Shown one piece after another: positions 53,947 to 63,800 of a DNA stretch of 64,000 nucleotides (within the stretch, counting starts at the first letter, position 1; the number at the start of each line of letters is the position of its first letter). The stretch is from CALOCN01 sp942491735. GTDB taxonomy: Bacteria > Eisenbacteria > RBG-16-71-46 > JABDJR01. A program made the translations under genes and the position numbers. A model generated the notes under the pieces. It did no database searches and was not told the DNA's origin. It worked only from the letters and a program-made list of their open reading frames with translations. Location of the stretch: positions 62,001-126,000 of the forward strand of contig CALOCN010000013.1 in assembly GCA_942491735.1 (NCBI GenBank). Direction: 5' to 3'.

Positions 53947-53989
53947 GTCGGGGGTTCAAGGTTGGTATGAGCTACCCCGAACCCCCGAC
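53947..53989. terminator. Convergent-gene hairpin, probable bidirectional terminator
   Basis: Perfect 11-base arms (GTCGGGGGTTC at 53947-53957 and its complement at 53979-53989) with a 21-base loop, between the stop of the TetR gene and the stop of the repeat-protein gene. No T-tract, but the position suits termination on both strands. Confidence 0.5.
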
Positions 53990-54003
53990 GCCCTCCGCGG
54001 GAT

Positions 54004-55242
54004 CTAATCGTCTTCGAGACAGAAGACGTCGATCGTCGTGGCCAACGGCACATCGTTATCCCCGCAGGGGCGATACGCCTTTTCATGGTCAATCTTCAGC
54101 CTCCCCAGTTCTTCGATGGCGGCTCGAATCCCGGCCAGAAGAAGTGAGGCTTCACCGTTGGCTGCGCTTAGCTCGGCTGATACCGCGCCCCGGTCGCCTC
54201 CGACGGATTGCAGCATCGCCGACTGGATCTCTACGTCCAACGGTTGCGCTACCATAAGGAACTCGCCCGCCTGGAACTGATCGCTTAGCTGGTCACTTAG
54301 CGCCTGGTTGACCTGTTCGTTGAACTGGTCACTCAACTGGTCGTTGAGCTGATCACTGAGTTGATCCGCCAACTGGTCCTGCAGAGCCTGAGCATACCGC
54401 CCGGAGAATTGATCGTTGAGCTGATCGTTCAGCTGGTCATTGAGCTGATCACTGAGGTCAGCGCCCAACTGGCTGGAAAGAGCGCCGGTAATCGCGAACT
54501 CGAATCCCAGGGCTTGCCCAAACCCGACCCCCTGGTCGTTCAGTTGATCCTGCAACTGGTCGTTCAGCTGGTCGTTCAGTTGATCGTTGAGCTGATCGGC
54601 TAACTGATCGTTGAGTTGGTCGGAGAGTTGATCGTTAAGCTGGTCACTCAGTTGGTCGTTAAGCTGATCCGCCAGTTGGTCCGGAAGTCGGTTCATGAGT
54701 TGATTGACGATCCTCTTGCCCGAGTTGCCCGTGACCTGGTCGGCCAACGCGGCGATAGCGGAGTGCAATTGAGGCTCGTTGCGCCACGCCAAGGAACGAA
54801 CCCTTGCTTGAGCCGTAGCGTCGTCGTTCAAGTTCCCTGCCGACATCTCGAGCACACCCGTCAGTGGAGCATCGGTGCGATCCGTGTCGAGGCCAAGATA
54901 GGCGGAACCGGTCCCAGACCGGTTGCTGGTGAGCTGGAGGCGCTCGTGGGAGTTCGAGTACATGCGCAGATCTGCGTAGGACGTTCCCGGCTCATGATAG
55001 CCATTCAAGACTGCCACCCGGTTCTGCCAGTCGAAGTCCCACACCTCCAGAGTCCTGCACTGTACGACATCGAACTGGGTGTACTCGCGATCCGCCTGCA
55101 CGTAACTCAGCCACGCCGCAAAAGTCAGGAGCGCGATCACGGATCCGACGAGACCAGCGGTCTGTCGCCGGATGATTGAATCCTGACGCTTGACTTGTTG
55201 CTCCAGCAATGTGAACTGTTCGCGGGTCACTAGATCTGGCAT
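54004..55242 (-). CDS. Membrane-anchored protein with D-Q-L-x tetrapeptide repeats
   Basis: A 412-residue protein; GGAAAG precedes ATG 55242. A short coiled coil (residues 7-27) leads to one membrane segment (28-48, TAGLVGSVIALLTFAAWLSY), so the rest is outside the cytoplasm. Residues 51-180 form an ordinary domain with Trp/Tyr-rich strands. Residues 187-238 are 13 tandem units (PDQL-ADQL-NDQL and so on), and residues 264-323 about 13 more, partly degenerate. Leu at every fourth position would make one hydrophobic stripe on a long helix, or a novel solenoid. Codons for Leu, Asp and Gln vary widely between units, so the protein repeat is old and selected, not a recent DNA expansion. No family recognised; function unknown. 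Confidence 0.8.
   Translation of the reverse strand: MPDLVTREQFTLLEQQVKRQDSIIRRQTAGLVGSVIALLTFAAWLSYVQADREYTQFDVVQCRTLEVWDFDWQNRVAVLNGYHEPGTSYADLRMYSNSHERLQLTSNRSGTGSAYLGLDTDRTDAPLTGVLEMSAGNLNDDATAQARVRSLAWRNEPQLHSAIAALADQVTGNSGKRIVNQLMNRLPDQLADQLNDQLSDQLNDQLSDQLNDQLADQLNDQLNDQLNDQLQDQLNDQGVGFGQALGFEFAITGALSSQLGADLSDQLNDQLNDQLNDQFSGRYAQALQDQLADQLSDQLNDQLSDQFNEQVNQALSDQLSDQFQAGEFLMVAQPLDVEIQSAMLQSVGGDRGAVSAELSAANGEASLLLAGIRAAIEELGRLKIDHEKAYRPCGDNDVPLATTIDVFCLEDD
54274..54453 (-). repeat. Tetrapeptide repeat block 2 (12-bp units)
   Basis: Codes for residues 264-323 of the repeat protein: about 13 units of the D-Q-L-x type, interrupted once by SGRYAQAL. Third bases differ strongly between units. 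Confidence 0.85.
54529..54684 (-). repeat. Tetrapeptide repeat block 1 (12-bp units)
   Basis: Codes for residues 187-238: 13 consecutive units, of which 12 are x-D-Q-L (x is N, S, A, P or Q). Leu uses CTG, CTT, CTC, TTA and TTG within one block. Confidence 0.9.
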
Positions 55243-55646
55243 GGGTACTTTCCTTTTTGGTATTGCGGGAAACCTGATGGATACGGGTTACCCCCATTCC
55301 TGGGACGGACAAGGGGCTTCTAGTAGGTCAACGCAGGGCCGCGCGAAGCTGCACAGGAAACCAATAGGGCACGTGTGCTCTTGGTTGGCCCGGTTCAGCG
55401 CGAGGCCCAGCTGCTCGCGACCCTCAACCAACCGGACATGGCCCCCGTGCAAGGATCACCCGTGAGGGACGCCAGCTCCGCGATCATCCCCAGAGCTTCC
55501 GTCGGCGACAGCGCGCTCGCCTGGGGCTCACCCCGATCAATGATGGCGAGGGTAGGCGTCATGTGCGGCGGCAGGGTTTTCTGCGGCGAGCGTGGACCAG
55601 CCCACTTCGCAGTGCACCCGCACGATCTTCGCGTCGTCGTCGCGGG
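55243..55646. other. Intergenic region (404 bp) with a degraded kinase fragment
   Basis: Lies downstream of the giant gene ending at 55647 and upstream of the repeat-protein gene, both minus strand. Apart from the kinase fragment at 55385-55455 no intact gene is supported. The promoter of the repeat-protein gene should lie in its lower part, but no clear consensus was found. Confidence 0.55.
55385..55455 (+). pseudogene. Fragment of a Ser/Thr kinase N-lobe
   Basis: Reads LARF, then in the next frame QREAQLLATLNQPDMAPVQG. The kinase at 42758-45352 has EREAQLLASLNHPNIAAVYG in its N-lobe, so 13 of 20 residues are identical and RF directly precedes the segment in both. One missing base between RF and QRE joins the frames. 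No glycine loop or HRD motif remains nearby, so this is a relic of a kinase gene on the opposite strand to the flanking genes. Confidence 0.6.
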
Positions 55647-58600
55647 TCAGCGGATCAACGCCACCTTCACCGTTTCCTTCACCCCCGGCGCTTCCAGCCT
55701 CAGGAAATACACGCCGCTCGGCATGGCGATCCCGTAGCCGTCGCGGCCGTCCCAGACCAGCTCGTGGATGCCCGGCTCCATGACCCGCTTGCGGAAGAAG
55801 CGGCGGATCTCGCGGCCTCGGAGGTCAAAGAGCTGCAGGCTCACCAGGCCCGGGGCGTCTCCCTCCACCCGGAAGCGGATGGCACCGCTGCTGTTGAACG
55901 GGTTGGGCAGGGCCAGGAACGGGCGCTGGTTCTCCAGGATGGGATCATCGATGCGGTGATCGTCGATCCCGGTGGTGCTGCCGGCGTCCGACCGCACCGC
56001 GAACTCGGCCACTTCCTCGACGTTGCCGTCCATGTCCTCGTCGGTCTTGAGGACAATGCGTTGGAAGCTGAGCGCTTCGTGCTGACTGAACTCCAGATCG
56101 AACGGCAGGTCGATTCCCTCCGGGGGGACCTTCACCGTGCGTACGACCGGCTCACCCGGAGGCAGGCCGTCCAGGGACAAGGACGGCGACGGGGTGCGCC
56201 CGTCCGGCTCCACCGGATGGATCTCGTAGGTGAAGTCCACCGGCGTCGGGTTCAGCACCGGGAGGTGCTTGACGAACAGGTTGAAGGGGACGGTGTTGCC
56301 GGGGAGCACCGGCTGGATGCCCTTGAGCTCCACGGCCGCCACCTCCCACTTGATGCACCACCAGGCCGGGCGTCGCACCGAGCCCAGGCACCCGAACGTT
56401 GCCCCGGTGTCGTGGTTGTAGACCAACGCCTGGAAGCAGGACTCCAGCCCCGGGGCCATGTCGGTGGGGCAGATGATGTCGATGGGAATGGTCAGGCACT
56501 GGCCCGGACCCACGGTCACCGTGCCGGACGGCGGATCAAACGCGGTCACGCCAAGCCCGGAGCACCCGGGATCCGTGGACGGGGTGAGCCCGTAGCTGTA
56601 GAGATGCGGCACCACGTCGTAGTTGCAGATGGTGATGTAGCTGTTGGCCTCGCCGTCGCAGCACACGGACCGCGTGCTGGCATAGCACACCTCGCGGCAC
56701 TTGCCCGCGGGGCCGGCCGCGTAGACGGCGTCGATGTCGAGGGCGCTGACCACGTTGTGGAAGATCTCCACCTCGTCCAGTCCACCCAACAGATAGCCGC
56801 CGGTGCCCAGGATGTCGTAGTTGCGCCCCAGCACCAGGGCGGCGGTGCTGTTGAGGCTGCCGTTGCGCGGGGTGGGATCAAACGTGGTCCCCACCGGGGC
56901 GCCGTCCACGTAGAACTGGCCCCCCGAGGTGCTGCTTCGGTCCACGGTGACCGCGACCAGGTGCCAGCTGCCGTCGGCGACGAAGGCGGCCGCCCCGCCG
57001 TTGGCTGCGGTGAGCGCCCACGTGCTCTGACCCGAGCCGTCGGCCAGGGTGAGCGCGGGGTAACCGTTCTGGAGGAACATGCGATACCCGCGGATGGGTG
57101 AGCTCTGGCGTTTGTCCAGGATGGCTGCGTTTCCCTGCACCACGCTGGTCTGGATCCAGAAGTCGATGGTCAGGTCGCCGGTGCCCAGGTCCAGGGTTGC
57201 GTTATCCGGAGCCTGGATGAAGTCGTTGATCCCGTCGAAGGTGTAGGACCCGTTGACGTAGGCGCCGGCGTTGGGGGTGGGGCCGGACACGGTGCCGCCC
57301 GACGGCGGGTGGGCCAGGTTGGGGGTGATGCCGCCCGGTGCGTTGTCGAGCGGGAACCAGGCGGTGAGGCCCAAGGGAGGCCGCACGCAGTCGACCCCGC
57401 AGTCCTCGGTGGCGCAGTCCGTGCCGTTGCCCAGATAGACGCCGCCCAGGTCGTGGCACTCCCCTTCCGGGAGGTCCTCGCAGACCGCGTTGTCGAAACA
57501 ACAGGCGCCGGTGACCTCGGTGATGCAGTCGCCGGTGACCGTGATCTGGAAGGTGCAGGCCAAGGTGTCGTTGGATGCGTTCACCGACTGGCAGAGCACG
57601 GTGGTGCTGCCCACCGGGAACAGGCTCCCCGAGGGCGGGGTGCAGGTGGTGACCCAGGTGGGGTCGCAGTCGTGGTTGGGAACCGGGGCGACAAAGTTGA
57701 CGACGGATCCGGCCTCGGACTCACAGATCACCACCGTGTCCGGCGGACAGGAGACCAGATAGCAACTGTCGCACTCGGCGGCCACGGTGAGGTCGTAGAG
57801 GATGGGGGTCACGAACGGCGAGCCGCATCCGTCCTGATCCCGGGTGAGTCGCACCCGGGTCTCGATGTAGCGACCGGGCATGGAGGATCCCAGGGGACCC
57901 GGAGGGTAGATGACCGACCAGGGTTCGGTGGCGAGGCTGCCGAGGGTAAACGCGGTGCGGGCCTCGACCAGAACGTCGGTGCCGGGCGGCGTGGTGTCGG
58001 TCCAGTCGACCAGGTACCAGGAGAGACCGCTGGAGCCACCGTCGGTGGTGACGGTCCAGAAGCCCTGTTGGAGGGCAACGATGTTCGACATGCTGCCGGT
58101 GAAATCGCTGTAGGTATAGGGCGCGACGCCGGTGAGCTGGGGGCCGGGCATGGCGATGATGGCGCCGGTGTCCTTGTCGATCTTTGCCCAGGCGTTGCTG
58201 CTGGTGCCGACCACGATCATGTCACCGTCCGGGCCGGCGCCGATGCCCACGGTGCCGATGAGGCCGGTGGGATAGTTGCCGAGCCAACTCCCGGTGTTGT
58301 CGTACTTGACCACGTTGTAGACCGGGTCGTCGTTGGCCACCATCCAGATGTTGCCGTCGTAGTCGACGGTGATGCCGCGCCCATAACCGGGTGCGCCGGC
58401 AGCAGTGGGAGCCCAACCCAGGGACGGATCCCCGACCCCCACCGAGGGATCCCAGCGAATGGCGCCGTATCCGGTGATGGCGTCGGTGCTCCAACTCTTG
58501 GCCAGCCAGACGATGCAGTCCGAGTCCACGACCAGCCCGTAGTTGTTGTCGCCGGGGTGCTGGATGTACTGGGTGACCGCGGGACCGGCCGCGGTGCCGC

Positions 58601-59786
58601 CGCTGGCAAGGCCGGGATCGATCTCGGCCGCCTTCTCGCCATAGCAGGTGTAGAACTTCCCGTTGGGGGAGAGGGCGAGTCCGTAGGGAGCGAGACCGAT
58701 GCCGGCCAGGCTGATCGAGATGAGTTCCGGCGGCGCGGAGGGCGGCATGTCCGGGCTGTAGATGGACATGGGCAGGTTGGGATCCAGCTTCACCACCCGC
58801 AGCGAGTTGTGCAGGGCGACCCAGAGGAACCCGGTCTTGTCGAAGGCAAGGCCGCGGGCCAGGTCGTCGGGCGGGCCGGAGCCGATCAGGTAGTGGCGGA
58901 CCACGCGCTCATCGTCGCCCCAGTCCAGCATCTCGCCCGGTTCGATCTCGCCGTTGGCGCTGGCATCGAACGAGGTCTCGATGGTGGCGTTGGAGTTCCG
59001 ATCGTCGCCGCCGTTGGCCAGGATCTGGGTGATGGAGGCGACGCCGCCCGGGTTGCGGTTGGCTACCCAGCAGTTGCCGTCGGCATCCACCGCGGTGCGG
59101 GAGGGGTTCAGGTACCAATGCTCGCCGTAGGTATCGGCGGGGCCGGTGTAGTAGCGCGCGACCTCGTTGCCGGTCACCGTGCTCACCTTGGATACGGTGC
59201 CCTCGCCGGTGTTGGCGATCCAGGCGAACTCGAAGGTGGTCCCGGTGGGGGCGAGTTCGAGTTGGTCGCTGTTGGTGATGACGCCGTCCAGGGTGCCTTC
59301 CAGGAAGTCCGCGTCGGTGGTGTAGGTGCGGGTGAAGTCCGCGCAGGGGGGATCGGTGTTGCCGAAATCGAAGGGGCCAAGGACCGCGCCGCACCCGATG
59401 CCCAGGAACTGATGCGTGCCCCCGCCGCCGGGGTAGCTCTGGGACCAGCCCGGGACGAGAATCTCGCTGAGCACCACCTGATTCCCGCACCAGAGCGGAG
59501 TGAACATCTCCCAGTACCCGGTGGAATCGGTGTAGGCGGTGTCGGCCGGGACGCCGGTGGTGTCCGAGGCCACGATCCCCCACCCGGAGAGCCCGTAGTC
59601 CGTCCCGTTCATGACCCCGTCGCCGTCCTTGTCGAAGAACTTGTAGCCAAAAACGGTGTAACCGCAACAGGCGGAACCGTGTAGGGGATCGGGCGGGGCC
59701 TCCTGGGCGAGGAGCACCGAGGGGGTTAGGAGGAGGAAGAGGGCGGCGGCGGACAGGACAAGGCGGATCACGGCCGGGGGCAGCAT
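55647..59786 (-). CDS. Large exported propeller/HYR/LamG protein with C-terminal sorting domain
   Basis: ATG 59786, preceded by AAAGGA, gives 1,379 residues and begins directly with a signal peptide (LVLSAAALFLLLTPSVLLAQ). Next is an SdrD-B/prealbumin-like domain with a DxDxDG loop (FFDKDGDGVMNGTDYGLSGW), then an NHL/YVTN-type propeller (about 180-620, VDADGNCWVANRNPGG, ITVDYDGNIWMVANDD), a HYR domain (about 690-750), a LamG domain (about 810-980, SYTFDGINDFIQAPDNATL, DLTIDFWIQTSV), beta domains, and a sorting domain (LALPNPFNSSGAIRFRVEGD, FDLRGREIRRFF, MPSGVYFLRLEAPG). Probable type IX-like substrate on the cell surface. It has its own start region divergent from the DUF4268 gene. Confidence 0.88.
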   Translation of the reverse strand: MLPPAVIRLVLSAAALFLLLTPSVLLAQEAPPDPLHGSACCGYTVFGYKFFDKDGDGVMNGTDYGLSGWGIVASDTTGVPADTAYTDSTGYWEMFTPLWCGNQVVLSEILVPGWSQSYPGGGGTHQFLGIGCGAVLGPFDFGNTDPPCADFTRTYTTDADFLEGTLDGVITNSDQLELAPTGTTFEFAWIANTGEGTVSKVSTVTGNEVARYYTGPADTYGEHWYLNPSRTAVDADGNCWVANRNPGGVASITQILANGGDDRNSNATIETSFDASANGEIEPGEMLDWGDDERVVRHYLIGSGPPDDLARGLAFDKTGFLWVALHNSLRVVKLDPNLPMSIYSPDMPPSAPPELISISLAGIGLAPYGLALSPNGKFYTCYGEKAAEIDPGLASGGTAAGPAVTQYIQHPGDNNYGLVVDSDCIVWLAKSWSTDAITGYGAIRWDPSVGVGDPSLGWAPTAAGAPGYGRGITVDYDGNIWMVANDDPVYNVVKYDNTGSWLGNYPTGLIGTVGIGAGPDGDMIVVGTSSNAWAKIDKDTGAIIAMPGPQLTGVAPYTYSDFTGSMSNIVALQQGFWTVTTDGGSSGLSWYLVDWTDTTPPGTDVLVEARTAFTLGSLATEPWSVIYPPGPLGSSMPGRYIETRVRLTRDQDGCGSPFVTPILYDLTVAAECDSCYLVSCPPDTVVICESEAGSVVNFVAPVPNHDCDPTWVTTCTPPSGSLFPVGSTTVLCQSVNASNDTLACTFQITVTGDCITEVTGACCFDNAVCEDLPEGECHDLGGVYLGNGTDCATEDCGVDCVRPPLGLTAWFPLDNAPGGITPNLAHPPSGGTVSGPTPNAGAYVNGSYTFDGINDFIQAPDNATLDLGTGDLTIDFWIQTSVVQGNAAILDKRQSSPIRGYRMFLQNGYPALTLADGSGQSTWALTAANGGAAAFVADGSWHLVAVTVDRSSTSGGQFYVDGAPVGTTFDPTPRNGSLNSTAALVLGRNYDILGTGGYLLGGLDEVEIFHNVVSALDIDAVYAAGPAGKCREVCYASTRSVCCDGEANSYITICNYDVVPHLYSYGLTPSTDPGCSGLGVTAFDPPSGTVTVGPGQCLTIPIDIICPTDMAPGLESCFQALVYNHDTGATFGCLGSVRRPAWWCIKWEVAAVELKGIQPVLPGNTVPFNLFVKHLPVLNPTPVDFTYEIHPVEPDGRTPSPSLSLDGLPPGEPVVRTVKVPPEGIDLPFDLEFSQHEALSFQRIVLKTDEDMDGNVEEVAEFAVRSDAGSTTGIDDHRIDDPILENQRPFLALPNPFNSSGAIRFRVEGDAPGLVSLQLFDLRGREIRRFFRKRVMEPGIHELVWDGRDGYGIAMPSGVYFLRLEAPGVKETVKVALIR

Positions 59787-59869
59787 AGGCAGAGAGTCCT
59801 TTCTCCGGGGGCGAGACTCCAGGCCAAGCAGGCGCAAGCAGACCCCCGAGCAGCAGAGCAGTATGGGGA

Positions 59870-60769
59870 TTGTACCGCATGGGGGTAGGGGTTCTCGTGG
59901 GGTTGGGGGTGCTTGCCGACACGCTGGGGATCCGGATGGAGGTTGAGAGTACTGAAGTCAATGTAGGGCCGTTTCGTGCAGACATCTTGTGCCGGGAGAT
60001 TGGAACGGATGAGGTTGTCCTCATTGAGAATCAGTTGGAGCGGACCGACCACACTCATCTGGGGCAGCTAATCACCTACGCAGCCGGCCTTAGCGCGGTG
60101 AAGATCGTTTGGATCGCGTCACGGTTTCATGAAGACCATAGAGCCGCGATGGATTGGTTGAATCGAGTGACTAATGAGTCGGCGAACTTCTTTGGGGTTG
60201 AGGTTGAGCTTTGGAGGATTGGTGAGTCCCCCTGGGCGCCTCAGTTCAATCTTGTGGCGAAACCCAACGACTGGTCAAAGCAGGTCCGGGCGTCTGCGCG
60301 AGCTGGGCGTTCTAGAGAAACTACGGAGCGGGCGCAAAAGTACTCGGAGATCTGGGTTGAGTTGGTGTCCTTCATGGAACGGGAGGGGATTGATCTTTCT
60401 GTTGGAAGCACCGGTGGGAGAACCTGGAACGACATAGACGTTGGAATCCCTCACTTCAGATTCATCGTCGGTCACGCCCTGGCAACCAACAACTGGAGCA
60501 TCTACCTGTTCTTCCGGATGGATGACGCGGCGGCCAGATTAGAACACTTGAAGACCGGGTCCGCCGAGCTTGATCGTGCAATTGGTGAGAGTGTCACTTG
60601 GAAGGAGAAGCAAGGCGCCTTGAGCCATGGGCATCTGGAGCGTCATCAGCCTCACGAAAGCGCCTCTGCGCGAAATCAAATGTTTGAATGGATAACGCGC
60701 GTGGCCCTGGCGTTTCGAGATGTGGGAGGGAGCATCATGGCGAGCTACGAGGAAGCGCCCACGGAATGA
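59870..60769 (+). CDS. DUF4268 domain protein, apparently 5'-truncated
   Basis: 299 residues from ATG 59870. The body fits the DUF4268 family, which has a nuclease-like N-half (VGPFRADILCREIGTDEVVLIENQLERTD region, with D-x12-13-E-N-Q as in PD-(D/E)xK folds; THLGQLITYAAGLSAVKIVW) and the DUF4268 C-half (DVGIPHFRFIVGHALATNNW). From memory, family members have several dozen further residues before the (L)ADTLGI segment; here that place is held by a low-complexity MGVGVLVGLGVLADTLGI, and no ribosome site precedes the ATG. It is therefore likely broken at its 5' end next to the giant gene. GC is lower than in the flanking giant gene. Function of the family is unclear; it is common in defence and mobile contexts. 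Confidence 0.75.
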   Translation: MYRMGVGVLVGLGVLADTLGIRMEVESTEVNVGPFRADILCREIGTDEVVLIENQLERTDHTHLGQLITYAAGLSAVKIVWIASRFHEDHRAAMDWLNRVTNESANFFGVEVELWRIGESPWAPQFNLVAKPNDWSKQVRASARAGRSRETTERAQKYSEIWVELVSFMEREGIDLSVGSTGGRTWNDIDVGIPHFRFIVGHALATNNWSIYLFFRMDDAAARLEHLKTGSAELDRAIGESVTWKEKQGALSHGHLERHQPHESASARNQMFEWITRVALAFRDVGGSIMASYEEAPTE

Positions 60770-60816
60770 GCAGGTCAGGTCCTTCGGAGCGCGGCCTGCT
60801 CCGCGCCTGAGGGAAT

Positions 60817-60833
60817 GGGGAGCGTAGCTCCCC
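60817..60833. terminator. Hairpin between convergent genes
   Basis: GGGGAGC, GTA, GCTCCCC: a perfect 7-base stem with a 3-base loop. A second, weaker hairpin (GCGCGG/CCGCGC) lies at about 60790-60807. Between the stops at 60769 (plus) and 60861 (minus). No T-tract. Confidence 0.5.
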
Positions 60834-60860
60834 TAGACGACTACCCCGCCCGGACTAGGG

Positions 60861-63800
60861 TTAGCTCGGTACTTTCAGCCGGGAATGCAGCCGTTCCGGC
60901 ACGGGCTCCTTCAGGGTCCACCACACGGTGATGGGCTGGTTGCCTTCCCAGCGTTTGAAGGATACGTCGCCGCAGTAAGTGAACGGAGCGGCCTTGCTGG
61001 ATATCTTCTTCGAGGACCGGACAAACAGGTGGACCGTGATACCGAGCTTCTTGTGGTCCCCGATCTTCTTGCCTTGCCCGGACTCTTGCTTTGTTTGTCT
61101 TTGGCTTTGCCACTGGAACTCTGCTGGCGAGAGAAAGTGATCTCGGTACTGGTGGTGGTCCATGTCCTTCTTCTCAAGGGTTACGAGGAGGAACAGGTCT
61201 TGGCCCTGTGAGATGAATCCCTGATTCCAACCGCCCGGAGAGAATGTCAGCCCGAACAAACCGGGTATCTCTTCCCTTGCGTACTGTTGCCATAGGGTCA
61301 GTTCTTTGCCGCCCGCCGGCTGTCCCACGGGTTTCATGGTGTAGCCGTCATCTGTTGGGTCAAACTGGACCCGGAAGTGCGTGCCTGGCTTGCCGGAATC
61401 CGCCCCGAACCAACCTCTGAGAATGCTGGGAAGTTGATTCGGCTCCTCACTGGAGCGCCGCACGACGTTCAATGCAACCTTGGCGAAGTCGCCTTGATAG
61501 ACCTCATCGCCGATCAGTAGCTGCGCTTGACCCAAAGGAATGCCCGGTACCTTGAGCCTGTCAGGTAGGAAGATGATCGGTCGGCCCCCAGCATGAGACA
61601 CCTGTCCCTGGAACGCTCCATCTGTCTCTGTGAGCCCAAGCCGAGTGACATACTGGGCGAGGCGCCAGTCGGCGATTTCCCGGGCCAGTTCCTGAAATCC
61701 TTCTCTTTGCTCGGTTGGGATGTCGATGTTGCTTTTGAGCATTTCCCCCTCGTAGGCGAAGTAGGACGTTCCACCGGTCCCCCGTCCCTCAGCGAATGCC
61801 CTAATGGGGTTGGTCACGACAAGCTCGGTCAGCTTGTTGGTATCTGAGATCGGTACCCCCACGTCCTTCTGCAAAGCGGAGGTACGGCCGGCAACCCGCG
61901 AAAACTCTTCGATGACATCCTCGATCTTGGCCTCTCCTGGCAGTGCATCCAGGTTCAGCATTGAGATGATCAGAAGCATCTTGTAGCTCCTGGTCATGGG
62001 GGTCGTTTCAAGGTGCCTCAGGAACTCGGCCGCCTGGGGAGAGAGTCTCGCTTGCGGTGCCGTTAGGCCGTTCCTTGCCCGCACGAAATCAAACCAAGAA
62101 GGGACGCCCTTGGAGCGCGGGCGATATCCATCGTGAAAGGCCTCCACGGCTCGGGGGCGTATGCCGTGCTGCGCCTCGAAGTCGGTGTAGTACTCGGCCA
62201 GTGCTTCGCTGACCTGACTTGCCGGGAGCATTGCGCGGAGGATCTCAATCGCTTCCAGGTCGTAAATGACGGAGCACCCTGGGGGTAGGTCCAGGCTCCC
62301 AGCCTCCACTCGAGCGAGAGCATCACGAAGCGTCTCGGTGCCGCGATCTAGCTGAAGCAGCGCCCGAGGCTTGTTCAGAAACACCTTGTGATTGCCAATG
62401 TAGTCGATCACGTTCAGGCGTTCCTTGCCCTCCGCGGTACGCAGTCCCCGGCCAAACTGTTGGACCCACAGAATCGTAGACTCGGTGGGGCGCAACATGA
62501 GGACCGTGTCGATTTCAGGGACATCCACCCCTTCATTGAACATGTCCACGGCGAACAGAATGTCGATGTCGCCGTCGGATAGCTTCTCCAAGGCGGTTGC
62601 CCTTGGTGCCGAACCCTCCCCAGAGTGGACGGCCGCTGCGCGCAACGCGTGTTCCTGGAAGTAGTCGCGCATGTAGTTCGCGTGCCCTTGAGAACAGCAG
62701 AAAGCAAGGGTTCGCTGCCCGCCATGAAGCCGATACTGCTCCAAGGCGTTCTGGGCCCGGGCCTCGGTTGCCAGTGCGTTGGAGAGAGCCTCGGGATCAA
62801 ACTGACTGCTACGCCAGGGGATGTTCGCGTAGTCGACGTTGTCGGGAACGCCCATGTAATTGAAGGGGCTCAGCAACCCCAGTTCAATGCCTCGGAAAAG
62901 GTCACAACGATAGACCAGGTTCTCACCGCATAAGGACAGGAGGTCGCGTCCATCCGTCCGCTCCGGAGTTGCAGTTAGGCCCAGGAGGAACTCCGGCGTG
63001 AAGTGGTTGAGCAGCTTCTGATATGTCCCGGCGGCGGCATGATGGAACTCATCCACAACAATGTAGTCAAACGCGTTACGAGCGAACTGTCTGAGGTGAC
63101 CCACTCGACCCAGTGTTTGAATCGAGGCGAATAGGACGTCGGAGTCTGGGGCCTTTTCCTGGCCGTTGTAGAACCCCAAAGAGGCTTGGGGCCGAATCTT
63201 GCGGTAGGTGGCCCGGGCCTGTTTGAGGATCTCCTCGCGGTGTGCCACGAACAGCACGCGGCCGTAGGAAAGGCTGTCAAAGGCACTCAGCCATGTCTTA
63301 CCCAGACCGGTTGCCAGCACGACCAGGCCAGCCTTGTTGCCTTCCAGTCGGGTCGTCTCAAGTGCTTTTAGCGCCTCGACTTGGATTCCGTGCGGCTTGG
63401 CCGGCGGCGGAGGCGGTTCCATTGCCAATTCGACAGCTGGGACCGGTGTGTGTTGGCGCCGAGCGCGGTAGGCCTTGATCCAATCGTTGGTGAGGGCCTG
63501 GGTCGACGGGTGCCCAAAGAGCTCATCGAAGGCGCGCGTGACGGCGCCAAACCCGGCACGATCGTGCGAATGAATGACACGATAGTTCCACTCGATACCC
63601 GAGAGAAGCGCAGACTTGCTGAGGTTGGAACTCCCCACGTAGGCGACGGCATCACGTTGGCGCTTCAGAATGTAGGCTTTGGGATGGAAACTCTGCTCCG
63701 TTGATCCAAAGACCCGCAACGCGACATCTCCCTCCAGATCCAGGAGGCGAGTTAATGCGTCGGGGTCTGTCAGCCCCATGTAGTCGCCGGTTACAAGTCT

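Noticed and set aside
54274..54684. CRISPR-like or satellite repeat at the 12-bp units
   Set aside because: The units code for D-Q-L-x in one continuous frame with variable third bases and no spacers, so this is a protein repeat.
55395..55562. Possible 55-residue minus-strand gene (starts MTPTLAIIDRGEP) in the intergenic region
   Set aside because: No ribosome site, no known family, and its 3' half lies opposite the kinase relic at 55385-55455; best explained as chance.
57309..59684. Plus-strand open frame of 791 codons opposite the giant exported protein
   Set aside because: Gly/Val/Asp-rich shadow without motifs; the minus strand has signal peptide, LamG and sorting domains.
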